64,000 bases of DNA from Streptomyces sp. RB17 (GCF_009604455.1 NZ_WEGL01000001.1:992001-1056000), one strand, 5' to 3'. Shown: positions 38,436 to 47,722, numbered from the stretch's first letter. The notes: generated from the sequence alone by a model not told the origin. Translations and numbers: made by a program.

Positions 38436-40232
38436 TCAGCGGTGTGTGTCCAGGTGCCTGCGGTGCAGCCACTTCGGCAGTCCCGGCGCCTCCAGGAACC
38501 CTTCGGCACGCGCTGACGCGAGGCCGATGCGCAGCAGGTCCGCGCTCTTCTCGAAGAGCAGGAACCGCGGCTCCCAGATGGGCCGGTACTTTGCGTTGGC
38601 GCGGTACAGCGACTCGATCTGCCACCAGCGGGAGAAGAAGCTGAGCAGCGACCGCCACAGCCTCAGCACCGGACCGGCACCGAGGCGCGCGCCACGTTCG
38701 AAGACCGACCTGAACATCGCGAAGTTGAGCGACACCTGGGTGATCTCGATCTCGTCGGCCCGCCGCAGCAGCTCGATGACCATGAACTCCATCAGCCCGT
38801 TGTCGGAGTCGCGGTCGCGCCGCATGAGGTCGAGGGACAGCCCGTGCGGCCCCCACGGCACGAAGGACAGCAGCGCGCGCAGCCTCCCCTCGGCGTCCGT
38901 GCACTCCAGCATCACGCACCGCCCGTCCTCGGGGTCCCCGAGCCGGCCGAGCGCCATGCTGAACCCGCGCTCGGTAGCCCCGTCCCGCCAGTCGTCCGCA
39001 CGCTCGACGAGGTACGCCATCTCGTCCGCCGGGACGTCCTCGTGGCGCCGGATCCGCACCTCGTACCCGGCCCGCTTCACCCGGTTGTACGCCTGCCGGA
39101 CCGTGCGCATCGCCCGGCCCTCCAGCGTGAAGTCGGCGACCTCCACGATCGCCTCGTCGCCGAGTTCTAGGGCGTCGAGCCCGTGCCGGGCGTAGATCGT
39201 CCCCGCCTCCTCGCTCGCCCCCATCACCGCCGGGATCCACCCGTGTGACCGCGCCTCCGCGAGCCATGGCGCGATCGCACCCGGCCACGCCTCCGGATCG
39301 CCGAGCGGATCCCCGGAGGCCAGGCTCACCCCGCCGACCACCCGGTAGGCGACGGCCGCCTTGCCCGTGGGCGACCACACCACGCTCTTCTCCCGGCGCA
39401 GCGCGAAGTAGCCGAGTGAGTCCCGCTCACCGTGCCGCTCCAGCAGGGCCCGCAGCTGTTTCTCGTCGTCCTCGGTGAGCGGATCCACGGCGCGCCGGGA
39501 GCGGAACGCGGCGTAGAACACGGCGAGGACGAGGGCCGTGCTGAGCACGTTGACGGCGACGTTGGCCCAGTTCGGCGGGGCGATGCCGGGGAAGCGGTTC
39601 TCGTCGGCGGCCACCGACACCAGGCGCAGGGTGCCGTAGTGCCAGCGCTCCAGGAAGGTCGAACGGGCCGCGTCCGGCGCCTGGTTGGTGACCGTCACCA
39701 GCAGCCCGGCCAGCAGGCTCGCGGCCAGCCCGCCGCCGACGGCGACCGTCGCCGCGAGCCGCGGGTTGGACCGGTCGCCCTTGGCGTAGAACTCCCGGCG
39801 GCCCACGAGGAGCGCGCCGACGAACACGGCCGTGAGCCCCAGCGAGATCCAGTTCTGCGGGTACCGCCGGATCTCCGGGAACGCCATGGCGAACGCGAAC
39901 AGCGCGAGGAAGGCCCCGCTGATCACCAGGTTGAGGATCCAGGCGGCCCGCTTTCTGCGCCGCATGGTGGTCGCCAGGAACGCGGTGAACACACCCGAGG
40001 CGAAGCCGGCCGTCAGCAGGTACGGGGTGAAGAAGTCGTCCTGGTTGTGCCGGCGCACGTCCTGGCCGAGCGAGACCCAGACCGCGCTGAGGAAGTTGAT
40101 GAAGGCGACGGTCCGCAGATACCAGACGGCGCAGGCGGCGGCCCGCCGGGAGGTCCCGGTGGACCGCCGCCCCTGCTCGTCCGGACGCCCCGGTTCGGCA
40201 TGCTGCGGCACGGCATTTCGGGCATCTCCCAT
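38436..40232 (-). CDS. Phosphatidylglycerol lysyltransferase-like protein (MprF C-terminal type, DUF2156)
   Basis: The 598-residue protein has an N-terminal membrane part of about six helices (residues 34-245) and a C-terminal soluble DUF2156 domain of the GNAT-like fold used by MprF/LysX to add amino acids to phosphatidylglycerol. Family signs are GYFALRREKSVVWSPTGKAA, VGGVSLASGDPLGDPEAWPG, RDRDSDNGLMEFMVIELLRR and a late NAKYRPIWEPRFLLFE. No tRNA synthetase domain is fused. The substrate amino acid is unknown. Such lipid modification changes surface charge and peptide resistance. Confidence 0.87.
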   Translation of the reverse strand: MGDARNAVPQHAEPGRPDEQGRRSTGTSRRAAACAVWYLRTVAFINFLSAVWVSLGQDVRRHNQDDFFTPYLLTAGFASGVFTAFLATTMRRRKRAAWILNLVISGAFLALFAFAMAFPEIRRYPQNWISLGLTAVFVGALLVGRREFYAKGDRSNPRLAATVAVGGGLAASLLAGLLVTVTNQAPDAARSTFLERWHYGTLRLVSVAADENRFPGIAPPNWANVAVNVLSTALVLAVFYAAFRSRRAVDPLTEDDEKQLRALLERHGERDSLGYFALRREKSVVWSPTGKAAVAYRVVGGVSLASGDPLGDPEAWPGAIAPWLAEARSHGWIPAVMGASEEAGTIYARHGLDALELGDEAIVEVADFTLEGRAMRTVRQAYNRVKRAGYEVRIRRHEDVPADEMAYLVERADDWRDGATERGFSMALGRLGDPEDGRCVMLECTDAEGRLRALLSFVPWGPHGLSLDLMRRDRDSDNGLMEFMVIELLRRADEIEITQVSLNFAMFRSVFERGARLGAGPVLRLWRSLLSFFSRWWQIESLYRANAKYRPIWEPRFLLFEKSADLLRIGLASARAEGFLEAPGLPKWLHRRHLDTHR

Positions 40233-40331
40233 GAGCCAGGATCATATGGGTGCCGCCCTGGCGAACCACACATCGGACCGTGCGTGTGCTGTGCGTACGC
40301 TATTGATGTCCCGCGTCTTTTGTGCCTTTGG

Positions 40332-41387
40332 TTACTCCTTCGGCTCCTTCTCCGGAAGCTCCGCCGCCAACGCGGCGGCGGCCCGTACCAAAGGCAGCGC
40401 CAGCAACGCTCCCGTACCCTCGCCGACCTTCACCCCCTGCTCCAGCAGCGGCACCAGAGCCATCCGGTCCAGTGCCTTCGCCTGCCCCGGCTCCCCGCTG
40501 TCGTGGCCGGCCAGCCACCAGTCCGGTGCCCTGAAGGCGACCCGCTGGGCGACCAGCGCACACGCGGCGGCCACCACGCCGTCGAGAATCACCGGCAGCT
40601 TCCGCACCGCGCACTGCAGCAGGAACCCGGTCATCGCCGCGAGGTCCGCCCCGCCCACGGTCGCCAGCAGTTGCACCTGGTCACCGAGCACCGGCCGGGC
40701 CCGCCGGAGCGCGTCCCGGATCGCGGCGCACTTGCGCATCCACGCCAGGTCGTCGATCGCGAGCCCGCCCCGCCCGGTCACCACCGACGCGTCGGTCCCG
40801 CACAGCGCCGCGATCAGCACCGCCGCGGCCGTGGTGCCGCCCACGCTGATGTCACCGAGCACCACAAGGTCCGTACCCGAGTCGGCCTCCTCGTCGGCGA
40901 CGGCGATGCCCGCGCGCAGCGCCGCCTCGGCCTCCTCCAGGGTGAGCGCGTCCTCGACGTCGATACGGCCGCTGCCGCGCCGCACCCGGTGCCGTACGAC
41001 GTCCTCCGGGAAGGCGTCCGGGGCGCAGTCCAGGGCCATGTCGACGATCCGTACGGGCACCTCCTGCCGCCGCGCGAGCACGGACACCGGGCTCGCGCCC
41101 TCCAGCACGGCCCGTACCAGCTGCTCCGCACTGCCGGCGGGGCGCGCCGAGACGCCCAGCCCCGCGACACCGTGGTCACCGGCGAAGAGGATCACCTTCG
41201 GCCGCTCCACGGTCCGTACCGGTACGGCACTCTGCGCGGCGGCCAGCCATTCGCCCAGCTCGTCGAGGCGGCCGAGCGCCCCGGGCGGCACGATCTGGCG
41301 CTCCCGCCGGGCCTCGGCGTCACGGCGCACGCCCCCGTCCGGGCGCTCGATCAGATCGGTGAAGTCGTCCAGATTAAGCCTGCTCAT
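40332..41387 (-). CDS. cobT: Nicotinate-nucleotide--dimethylbenzimidazole phosphoribosyltransferase
   Basis: This 351-residue enzyme makes alpha-ribazole phosphate for the lower ligand of vitamin B12. It shows KVILFAGDHGVAGLGVSARP, VVLGDISVGGTTAAAVLIAA, LLATVGGADLAAMTGFLLQC and the C-terminal LLEQGVKVGEGTGALLALPL, whose Glu is the expected catalytic base. I chose the ATG at 41387 before SRLNLDDFTDLIERPDGGVR; the 165-codon extension is an artefact of GC-rich sequence. cobU lies on the same strand with a divergent methyltransferase gene between. Confidence 0.94.
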   Translation of the reverse strand: MSRLNLDDFTDLIERPDGGVRRDAEARRERQIVPPGALGRLDELGEWLAAAQSAVPVRTVERPKVILFAGDHGVAGLGVSARPAGSAEQLVRAVLEGASPVSVLARRQEVPVRIVDMALDCAPDAFPEDVVRHRVRRGSGRIDVEDALTLEEAEAALRAGIAVADEEADSGTDLVVLGDISVGGTTAAAVLIAALCGTDASVVTGRGGLAIDDLAWMRKCAAIRDALRRARPVLGDQVQLLATVGGADLAAMTGFLLQCAVRKLPVILDGVVAAACALVAQRVAFRAPDWWLAGHDSGEPGQAKALDRMALVPLLEQGVKVGEGTGALLALPLVRAAAALAAELPEKEPKE

Positions 41388-41520
41388 TCGCCGAACAGTA
41401 CCGCCAGAGAACGAACGCTTCCGCGCCACATGGCCACCACACCCCCACGACGTCATTGCACCCAAGATCGAGATCCCATACGTTCCGGTTTGCAGCGGAA
41501 TGTCGCCCAGGGAGCCGCCC

Positions 41521-42525
41521 ATGCCGACCTCGCCCCCCACCCCACCCCGGGTCGCCGACCTGTTCCAGGACCCGCGCCGCGAGAACTGCCCCTGGTGCGG
41601 CTCCGGGAACCTGCGCACCCGGGCGCGGGCCGCCGCCCCGGGACCGGGCGATCCCGGCATGTTCGTCATGGACCAGTGCCGCGCGTGCGGGCACGCCTTC
41701 CAGAACCCGCGGCTCACGGCGGAGGGCCTCGCCTTCCACCAGCTGGACTTCTTCGCGCGCCGGCTGGACGACTTCGCCGAGCGGAGCCTGTCCCCCGGGG
41801 CGGTCCGCCGCCGGCACCTGGCCGCGGCCCGCACGATCCTGCCGCTGGCCGCCGAACCGGAGAGCTGGCTGGACGTCGGCACCGGCCACGGCCGCTTCCC
41901 GGAGACGGCGAAGGAGGTCTTCCCCTACACGTCCTTCGACGGCCTCGACCCGACCCCCCGCGTCGAAGAGGCCCTCCGGGCGGAGCGCGTCGAGGAGGCG
42001 CACATCGGCGACCTCACCAGTCCCTGGGTCCTGGCCCGGCTGCGCTCCCGCTACGACGTGGTCAGCATGTTCCACCACCTGGAGCACGCGCCCAACCCGC
42101 GCGCCGAACTCCGCGCGGCCCTGGCCGTCCTGCGGCCCGGCGGCCACCTGCTCATCGAACTCCCGGACCCGCGCAGCGCGTTCGCGACACTCCTGCGCAG
42201 ATGGTGGCTCCCCTACGGCCAGCCCCGCCATCTGCATCTGCTGCCGCCGGCCAACCTGTGCGCGGAACTCCGGGCCCGGGGCTGCGAGATCCTCACGACG
42301 GACCGCCGCGCCCCGCACATCCCCTACGACCTCTCGGGGGCGCTGGCCATCTTCCTGACCCACGTCCCCGGGCCGGTTCGCCGGGCCGCGGCCCCTCTCC
42401 TGGCCGCCGCCTCCGCGCTGGACCGCGCGCTGGCCCCCTTGCTCCGCCACACGTGTTTCTCGAACGCATACAGAATCGTGGCCCGCAAACCGTCGGCACC
42501 CCGTCAGCGCGGGCAAGCGACCTGA
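41521..42525 (+). CDS. Class I SAM-dependent methyltransferase with N-terminal zinc ribbon
   Basis: The 334-residue protein starts with a short Pro-rich leader, then a CPWC...CRAC four-Cys zinc ribbon (about residues 23-60, ending GHAFQNPRL). The methyltransferase domain carries ESWLDVGTGHGRFPETAKEV (SAM motif I), YDVVSMFHHLEHAPNPRAEL and VLRPGGHLLIELPDP (motif III region). A C-terminal HLHLLPPANL segment resembles sugar and lipid-glycan methyltransferases of this zinc-ribbon type. The substrate is unknown. The start is the ATG at 41521, behind GGGAG; an ATG seven codons upstream is possible. It converges with cobU. Confidence 0.85.
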   Translation: MPTSPPTPPRVADLFQDPRRENCPWCGSGNLRTRARAAAPGPGDPGMFVMDQCRACGHAFQNPRLTAEGLAFHQLDFFARRLDDFAERSLSPGAVRRRHLAAARTILPLAAEPESWLDVGTGHGRFPETAKEVFPYTSFDGLDPTPRVEEALRAERVEEAHIGDLTSPWVLARLRSRYDVVSMFHHLEHAPNPRAELRAALAVLRPGGHLLIELPDPRSAFATLLRRWWLPYGQPRHLHLLPPANLCAELRARGCEILTTDRRAPHIPYDLSGALAIFLTHVPGPVRRAAAPLLAAASALDRALAPLLRHTCFSNAYRIVARKPSAPRQRGQAT

Positions 42526-42555
42526 CCCCCGGCCGACACCAGCACCGGGCACCCC

Positions 42556-43758
42556 TCAACCCCGGAGCACCAACGCCTGCCCCGCCACCACCAACACAAC
42601 TTCCTCGCACTCCGCCCCGAACGCCGCGTTCAACCGCCCGAGTTCATCCCGGTACCGGCGGCCGGACGCCGTCGCCGGCACGATCCCCGACCCCACCTCG
42701 TTGGACACGGCGACCACCGTCCGCCGAGTACGGCGCACCGCTTCCGTCAACTCCTGCACCCGCTCCCGCAGGGACTTCTCGCCCCCGCCGGCCCACTCCG
42801 CGTCGTCCCACGCCCCCACGGAGTCCATGACGTCCGTCAGCCACAGCGACAGACAGTCGATCAGCAGCGGCGGCCCGTCCTCGCGCAGCAGCGGCACCAG
42901 GTCCGTCGTCTCCGCCGTACGCCACGACCCCGGCCGCCGCTCCCGGTGCAGAGCCACCCGCGCGGCCCACTCGGTGTCCCCGCCCCGCGTTCCGCCGGTC
43001 GCCACGTACAGCACCTCGGGGAAGGATTCCAGCCGCCGCTCGGCCTCCACCGACTTGCCCGAGCGCGCCCCGCCCAGCACCAGCGTCCGGCGCGGCACGT
43101 CCGGCACGTCCTCGTACGCGCCGACCGCCAGCGTCGTACCGTCCGGCACCGCCCGCGCCCCGGCCGCGGCCAGCCGGCGCCGCAACTCCGGGCCGGGCGG
43201 CACGTCGTGGTCGAGGTGGACCGCCAGGACGTCCGTCGTCGGGCCGACCGAGCCGACCGCCCGCAGGCGCGCCAGCGCGTCCGGACGGTCCACCACGTCC
43301 GCCAGGACCATGTCGTACGACTCCGCCGTCGCCTCCTCCAGGCCCGCCGGTGCCCCGCCCGGCGGCAGATACAGCAGCCGCTGCCCGTCCGGCCCGGTCA
43401 CCGCGTACCCGGTGCCGCCCGCGTCCATCGCCACGGCCCGCACCCGGTGCCCCGTCAGCAGCGCCAACTCCCGGCCGTCCGGCACCCGCCCGGGCTGCGG
43501 CAGCCCGGCCGGCACCTCCACCGCGGGTCCGTCGTGCGGATGCGACAGCAGCACCTGCCGTACCCCGGCGAGCGAATGCCCGGCCCGCGCCGCCGCGAAC
43601 GCCGCCCCCGGCGTCAGGTCGAGGAGCAGCGCCCCGTCCACCAGCACGGCGGTGGCCGCCCGCGCGTCCGGTCCGAGCGCCCTCGCACAGACGGCGCACG
43701 GGCAGTCGGGGCGGGGCAGGCCGGCCGGGGCGCCGGTACCGAGCAGAGTGATTTCCAC
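42556..43758 (-). CDS. cobU: MBL-fold domain fused to adenosylcobinamide kinase/guanylyltransferase
   Basis: The C-terminal half (about residues 215-400) is CobU: the P-loop TLVLGGARSGKSVEAERRLE, a VALHRERRPGSWRTAE segment with the likely guanylylated His, VSNEVGSGIVP and RLNAAFGAECEEVVLVVAG. It phosphorylates adenosylcobinamide and adds GMP. The N-terminal half (about 1-205) looks like a metallo-beta-lactamase fold (VEITLLGTGAPAGLPRPDCP, a CxxC pair, VLAVHLDHDV), but its metal motif reads SHPHDG rather than HxHxDH and may be inactive. The start is a GTG at 43758. A combined protein of 400 residues is about twice the normal CobU length. Confidence 0.88.
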   Translation of the reverse strand: MEITLLGTGAPAGLPRPDCPCAVCARALGPDARAATAVLVDGALLLDLTPGAAFAAARAGHSLAGVRQVLLSHPHDGPAVEVPAGLPQPGRVPDGRELALLTGHRVRAVAMDAGGTGYAVTGPDGQRLLYLPPGGAPAGLEEATAESYDMVLADVVDRPDALARLRAVGSVGPTTDVLAVHLDHDVPPGPELRRRLAAAGARAVPDGTTLAVGAYEDVPDVPRRTLVLGGARSGKSVEAERRLESFPEVLYVATGGTRGGDTEWAARVALHRERRPGSWRTAETTDLVPLLREDGPPLLIDCLSLWLTDVMDSVGAWDDAEWAGGGEKSLRERVQELTEAVRRTRRTVVAVSNEVGSGIVPATASGRRYRDELGRLNAAFGAECEEVVLVVAGQALVLRG

Positions 43759-43887
43759 AGGACCGATTCTCACCTGCCCTGCGGGGCACCGCTCACCGCG
43801 GCGCCCCGCGGATGATCCACAGCCTCTAACGGCCGAACCCGCGGAGCGAATACCCTTCGAGCAGGTGTTGGATCGAAGGAGGCCCAC

Positions 43888-44100
43888 ATGACGGCATGGA
43901 CGTGGCGGTTCGAGAAGGCCGACGGGACGGAGGTCCAGCCCGCGGTGCAGCCCGAGGAGTTCACCACGCAGGGGGATGCCGAGTCCTGGATCGGCGAGCA
44001 CTGGAAGGCGCTCCTGGAGGGCGGCGTCGACCAGGTGCGGCTGTTCGAGGAGAACACCGAGATCTACGGGCCGATGAGCCTGCACGCCGACGCGGCGTAG
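43888..44100 (+). CDS. Small acidic protein of unknown function
   Basis: The 70-residue protein begins MTAWTWRFEKADGTEVQPAV and has the pattern of a small alpha/beta domain, with AESWIGEHWKALLEGGVDQV in the middle and a VRLFEENTEIYGPMSL strand. The ribosome site AAGGAGG is excellent and the ATG at 43888 well spaced. The protein is acidic and Trp-rich, with no membrane segment. It lies divergent from cobU and is probably a single-gene unit. The family is unnamed to me. Confidence 0.72.
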   Translation: MTAWTWRFEKADGTEVQPAVQPEEFTTQGDAESWIGEHWKALLEGGVDQVRLFEENTEIYGPMSLHADAA

Positions 44101-44149
44101 CGGGTGCGCAGGGGTGCGGCCCCCGCGGCCGTAGGTGTCGTACCCCTCG

Positions 44150-45214
44150 TCACTGCTCGCCCAGCGTCACCTCCACCGTCTTCTCGGCGCCGCTCCGCTG
44201 GTAGGTCACCGACGTCTTCGCGCCCGGCTTGTCCGCCGCCAGCGCCTCCGAGAGGGAGGTGACGGTGGCGACCGGCCGGTCACCCACCTTGGTGATGATG
44301 TCGCCCGGGCGCAGGCCCGCCTTGTCGGCCGCGCCGCCGGGCCTGACGGTGACCACCGCCGCCCCGGCGGGCCGGAGGTTGCCGTCCACGACGGTCCGCG
44401 CAGTGATGCCGAGCGCGGCCTGCCCCGAGTTCACGACCTTGCCCTTCTCGACGATCTGCCCGGCGATCGTCTTGACCATCGACGCCGGGATGGCGAACCC
44501 GATGCCGGGTGCCGCACTGCCCCCGAGTTGGGGGTCGGCGGCGGCGAGCGTCGGGATGCCGATGACCTGCCCGTTCAGATTGACCAGGGCGCCACCGCTG
44601 TTGCCCGGGTTGATGGGGGCCGAGGTCTGCACCATGTTCGCGAGGGTCGCGCCCGTACCCCCGTGAGGGGCCTCGCTGACGGTCCGTCCGGTCGCCGAGA
44701 CGATGCCCTGGGTCACGCTGGAGGACAGCCCCAGCGGCGAGCCCATGGCCAGTACGATCTGGCCGACCTCCACCTTCGTGGAATCGCCGAGCACCGCCGC
44801 CTTCATCCCGGCCGGCACCTTGTCCAGCTTGATCACGGCGAGGTCCTGCTGGGGGTAGGAGTACACCAGGCGCGCGGTGAGCGGCTCCTCGCTGTTGGCC
44901 GCGGTCACCTTGAAGGTCTTCGCCGACGCGACCACGTGCGCGTTGGTGACGATGTGTCCCTTGCCGTCGTACACCACCCCGGAGCCCAGCTCGTTGCTGG
45001 ACTGGATCTGCACGACCGACGGCAGGACCTCCTTGATGACCTTCTGGAACTGGCTCTGCAGATCACTCGCGGCCATCGGCATGTCCGCCCGCGCGGTCGG
45101 ACCGGTGTCCTGCCCGGCCTCGGGAGCGTGCGACGTACAGCCCGCCGCCACGCAGCACAGCAGCGCGGCCGCCACGGCGACCCTGCGCAGGGAACGGATC
45201 GGGGAAGCGTCCAT
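44150..45214 (-). CDS. HtrA-like S1C serine protease, lipoprotein
   Basis: The 354-residue extracytoplasmic protease is predicted to be lipid-anchored: a basic N-terminus, a hydrophobic core and the lipobox V-A-A-G-Cys26. The trypsin-like domain has the triad His93 (VTNAHVV), Asp124 (QQDLAVIK) and Ser206 (PGNSGGAL). A C-terminal PDZ domain (about 265-345; GGAADKAGLRPGDIITKVGD) follows. This is the DegP/HtrA layout for handling misfolded exported proteins. The start is the ATG at 45214. The methyltransferase gene upstream on the same strand is 56 bases away. Confidence 0.92.
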   Translation of the reverse strand: MDASPIRSLRRVAVAAALLCCVAAGCTSHAPEAGQDTGPTARADMPMAASDLQSQFQKVIKEVLPSVVQIQSSNELGSGVVYDGKGHIVTNAHVVASAKTFKVTAANSEEPLTARLVYSYPQQDLAVIKLDKVPAGMKAAVLGDSTKVEVGQIVLAMGSPLGLSSSVTQGIVSATGRTVSEAPHGGTGATLANMVQTSAPINPGNSGGALVNLNGQVIGIPTLAAADPQLGGSAAPGIGFAIPASMVKTIAGQIVEKGKVVNSGQAALGITARTVVDGNLRPAGAAVVTVRPGGAADKAGLRPGDIITKVGDRPVATVTSLSEALAADKPGAKTSVTYQRSGAEKTVEVTLGEQ

Positions 45215-45270
45215 ACCCCGAGTGTCAGCGCGCGCTGGTCAGCCGGCGCGTGGTGTTGGCCCGAACGGTC

Positions 45271-46059
45271 TCAGCCCCGTACGCCGCACAGGTGCAGCAG
45301 TGCCGCCACTCCGCGGTAGGGGTCCGTCCGCCCGGCCCGCTCCTCGACCGCCAGCAGGGTCTGCAGGTCGTCCGGGACCTCCGCGTCGTCCGCCGCCGTG
45401 TCCGTGAACACCCGGACGCCGTACCAGGCGTGCAGCGGGGCCGCGATCCCGGCGAGCGTGGCGGTGAGGGAGGCCAGCCGGTCGGCCCGTACGTCCAGGC
45501 CGAGGCGGTTGCGATACGCCGTGCCGTCGAAGGCGGACAGGGCGCCCGCCCAGTCGCCGGAGAGGCCCGGCCGCATGGCGAGCGCGTCGCCGTTGCGGAC
45601 GAGCAGGGACAGGAGCCCGCCGGGGGCGAGCATCCGCGCCAGGCCCGCCACCAGTGGGTCCGGCTCCTCGACGTACATCAGCACCCCGTGGCACAGCACC
45701 ACGTCGAAACTGCCCGGCAGGAAGTGCACACCGGTGTCCCGCCCGTCGCCCTGCACCAGCCGGACCCGCTCACGGATGCCCTCCGGCTGCGCGGCCAGCG
45801 CCTCGCGCGCGGCGGCGATCATCGTCGCGTCCTGCTCGACGCCGGTCACCTGATGGCCGAGCCGGGCCAGCCGCAGCGCCTGCGTGCCCTGGCCCATCCC
45901 GACGTCCAGCACCCGCAGCCGCTGCCCGACCGGGAACCGCCCGGCTATCTGCTCGTCCAGCTGGCGCGCCACCAGCTCCTGTCGTACGACATCACGCAGC
46001 TGGCCCAGCTTGCTCAGCCAGGCCTCGGCCGCACCCCCGGTGAAGGCGTCTGCGCTCAG
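45271..46059 (-). CDS. Class I SAM-dependent methyltransferase with probable CTG start
   Basis: The 262-residue protein has the SAM motif VLDVGMGQGTQALRLARLGH, followed by VTGVEQDATMIAAAREALAA, SFDVVLCHGVLMYVEEPDPL and LAPGGLLSLLVRNGDALAMR. It resembles the SmtA/CmoM-like group of tRNA- or small-molecule-specific enzymes, but the target is unknown. The conserved N-terminus LSADAFTGGAAEAWLSKLGQ begins with a CTG that overlaps the TGA of the upstream gene (CTGA). No ATG or GTG start fits well nearby, so a CTG start coupled to the upstream gene is my choice. Confidence 0.8.
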   Translation of the reverse strand: MSADAFTGGAAEAWLSKLGQLRDVVRQELVARQLDEQIAGRFPVGQRLRVLDVGMGQGTQALRLARLGHQVTGVEQDATMIAAAREALAAQPEGIRERVRLVQGDGRDTGVHFLPGSFDVVLCHGVLMYVEEPDPLVAGLARMLAPGGLLSLLVRNGDALAMRPGLSGDWAGALSAFDGTAYRNRLGLDVRADRLASLTATLAGIAAPLHAWYGVRVFTDTAADDAEVPDDLQTLLAVEERAGRTDPYRGVAALLHLCGVRG

Positions 46060-46655
46060 GGCCGCTCTCCGCGCTTGACCTGCGGCTTCGGCAGCCGGAG
46101 CCGGCGCATCTGGAGGGAGCGCATCAGGGCGTAGGCGACCGCGCCACGCGTGTTGTCGTCCGGGAAGCGCTCCGCCAGCCGCTTCTTCAGCCGGAAGCCG
46201 CTGAACGCCGCGTCGAGCACGATCAGCACGATCACCACCAGCCACAGCAGCAGCGCGATCGACTGGATCGCCGGCACCCGCACCACGCTCAGCACCAGGA
46301 TCACCACGGCGAGCGGCAGGAAGAACTCCGCCACGTTGAACCGCGAGTCCACCCAGTTGCGGGCGAACTTGCGGACCGGGCCCTTGTCCCGGGCGGGCAG
46401 ATAGCGCTCGTCACCCGTGGCGAGCGCCTGGCGCTGCCGGTTCAGGGCCTGGCGCCGGTCCTCGCGCTGGCGCTTGGCGGCCTCCTTGCGGTTGGTCGGC
46501 GTGTGGGCCACGCTGCGCCGCTGGGACTGGGCCTCACTGCGCTTGGGCGTGGGCCTGCCCTTCGGGGCCTGCGGGTCACGGGGCTGCTTGGAGAGGTTCA
46601 CCTGCGCCTTGTCGGCGGTCGGGGCCTTCTCGTCCTTGGCACGGCTACGGAACAC
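46056..46655 (-). CDS. DUF3043 membrane protein
   Basis: The 199-residue protein has a long charged N-terminus (FRSRAKDEKAPTADKAQVNL, then RRSVAHTPTNRKEAAKRQRE), two close membrane helices (about residues 110-155; VAEFFLPLAVVILVLSVVRV and IALLLWLVVIVLIVLDAAFS) and a basic C-terminal tail with LKKRLAERFPDDNTRGAVAY. This fits the actinobacterial DUF3043 family, function unknown. I chose the GTG at 46655; an ATG at 46685 is an alternative because neither has a strong ribosome site. Its stop overlaps the start of the methyltransferase gene. Confidence 0.8.
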   Translation of the reverse strand: MFRSRAKDEKAPTADKAQVNLSKQPRDPQAPKGRPTPKRSEAQSQRRSVAHTPTNRKEAAKRQREDRRQALNRQRQALATGDERYLPARDKGPVRKFARNWVDSRFNVAEFFLPLAVVILVLSVVRVPAIQSIALLLWLVVIVLIVLDAAFSGFRLKKRLAERFPDDNTRGAVAYALMRSLQMRRLRLPKPQVKRGERP

Positions 46656-46930
46656 AAAACCCAAGGGTACGGGCTTCAGCGGCATGGACCCCAGCCCGGC
46701 GGGGAACGATCCGGCAACACCGGACGTCATGAGGGGACAGAGGGGGCGTTTCGGTGAGGGCCGGTGGGGGATCACCTACTCCTCACGCCGGAGCGATGAT
46801 GTCCGCAGTCGTCCTCGGGGATGAGCGCATCCGTCCCCGGACAGTGCGGTAATGGAGTCAGGGCCCGTACTGTGGGTCCTGTCGCAGGATCTGTGAGCTG
46901 GAGTCCGTCAGAAGGGGGCGCGCGAAGCCC

Positions 46931-47722
46931 ATGAGCGGTGTCATGAAGCGTATGGGGATGATCTTCCGCGCGAAGGCGAACAAGGCCCTTGACCGGGCCG
47001 AGGACCCGCGCGAGACCCTCGATTACTCGTACCAGAAGCAGTTGGAGCTGCTGCAGAAGGTCCGCCGCGGCGTCGCAGACGTGGCGACCAGCCGCAAGCG
47101 CCTGGAACTCCAGCTCAACCAGTTGCAGCAGCAGTCCACCAAGCTGGAGGACCAGGGCCGCAAGGCGCTCGCGCTCGGCCGCGAGGACCTGGCTCGCGAG
47201 GCGCTGTCCCGGCGCGCCGCGCTCCAGCAGCAGGTCACCGACCTGGAGACGCAGCACGCCACCCTGCAGGGCGAGGAGGAGAAGCTCACCCTCGCGGCCC
47301 AGCGCCTGCAGGCCAAGGTGGACGCGTTCCGTACGAAGAAGGAGACCATCAAGGCCACGTACACCGCCGCCCAGGCCCAGACCCGGATCGGCGAGGCCTT
47401 CTCCGGCATCTCCGAGGAGATGGGCGACGTCGGCCTGGCCATCCAGCGTGCCGAGGACAAGACGCAGCAGCTCCAGGCCCGCGCCGGCGCCATCGACGAG
47501 TTGCTCGCCTCCGGCGCCCTGGACGACCCGACGGGCATGGCCAAGGACGACATCGCCGCCGAGCTGGACCGCCTCTCCGGTGGTACGGATGTGGAGCTGG
47601 AACTGCAGCGCATGAAGGCCGAGCTGGCCGGCGGCCAGCCGCAGCAGGCCATCGAGGGCGGCACCGGGCAGGGGCAGTCCCAGCAGCAGCCGCAGGACAC
47701 CCCGCGCTTCGACAAGCAGTAG
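46931..47722 (+). CDS. pspA: Phage shock protein A (PspA/IM30 family)
   Basis: The 263-residue coiled-coil protein supports membrane integrity under envelope stress. Nearly the whole length is helical with heptad patterns. It begins SGVMKRMGMIFRAKANKALD, the amphipathic membrane-binding helix, and includes EDPRETLDYSYQKQLELLQK, the PspA signature. A Gln/Gly-rich tail follows residue 235. pspAA is 31 bases downstream on the same strand. In this window pspAB sits with htpX at about 8 kb, so the partner genes are split. Confidence 0.93.
   Translation: MSGVMKRMGMIFRAKANKALDRAEDPRETLDYSYQKQLELLQKVRRGVADVATSRKRLELQLNQLQQQSTKLEDQGRKALALGREDLAREALSRRAALQQQVTDLETQHATLQGEEEKLTLAAQRLQAKVDAFRTKKETIKATYTAAQAQTRIGEAFSGISEEMGDVGLAIQRAEDKTQQLQARAGAIDELLASGALDDPTGMAKDDIAAELDRLSGGTDVELELQRMKAELAGGQPQQAIEGGTGQGQSQQQPQDTPRFDKQ

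Noticed and set aside
39432..42830. Very long plus-strand open frame across the MprF-like, cobT and methyltransferase genes
   Set aside because: It is the shadow of genes on other frames; the product is low-complexity Arg/Pro/Ala and has no domain.
43700..43890. Cobalamin riboswitch near cobU, cobT or cobS
   Set aside because: I saw no B12-box-like sequence in the upstream spaces. Only a weak 7-bp GC stem lies upstream of cobU.
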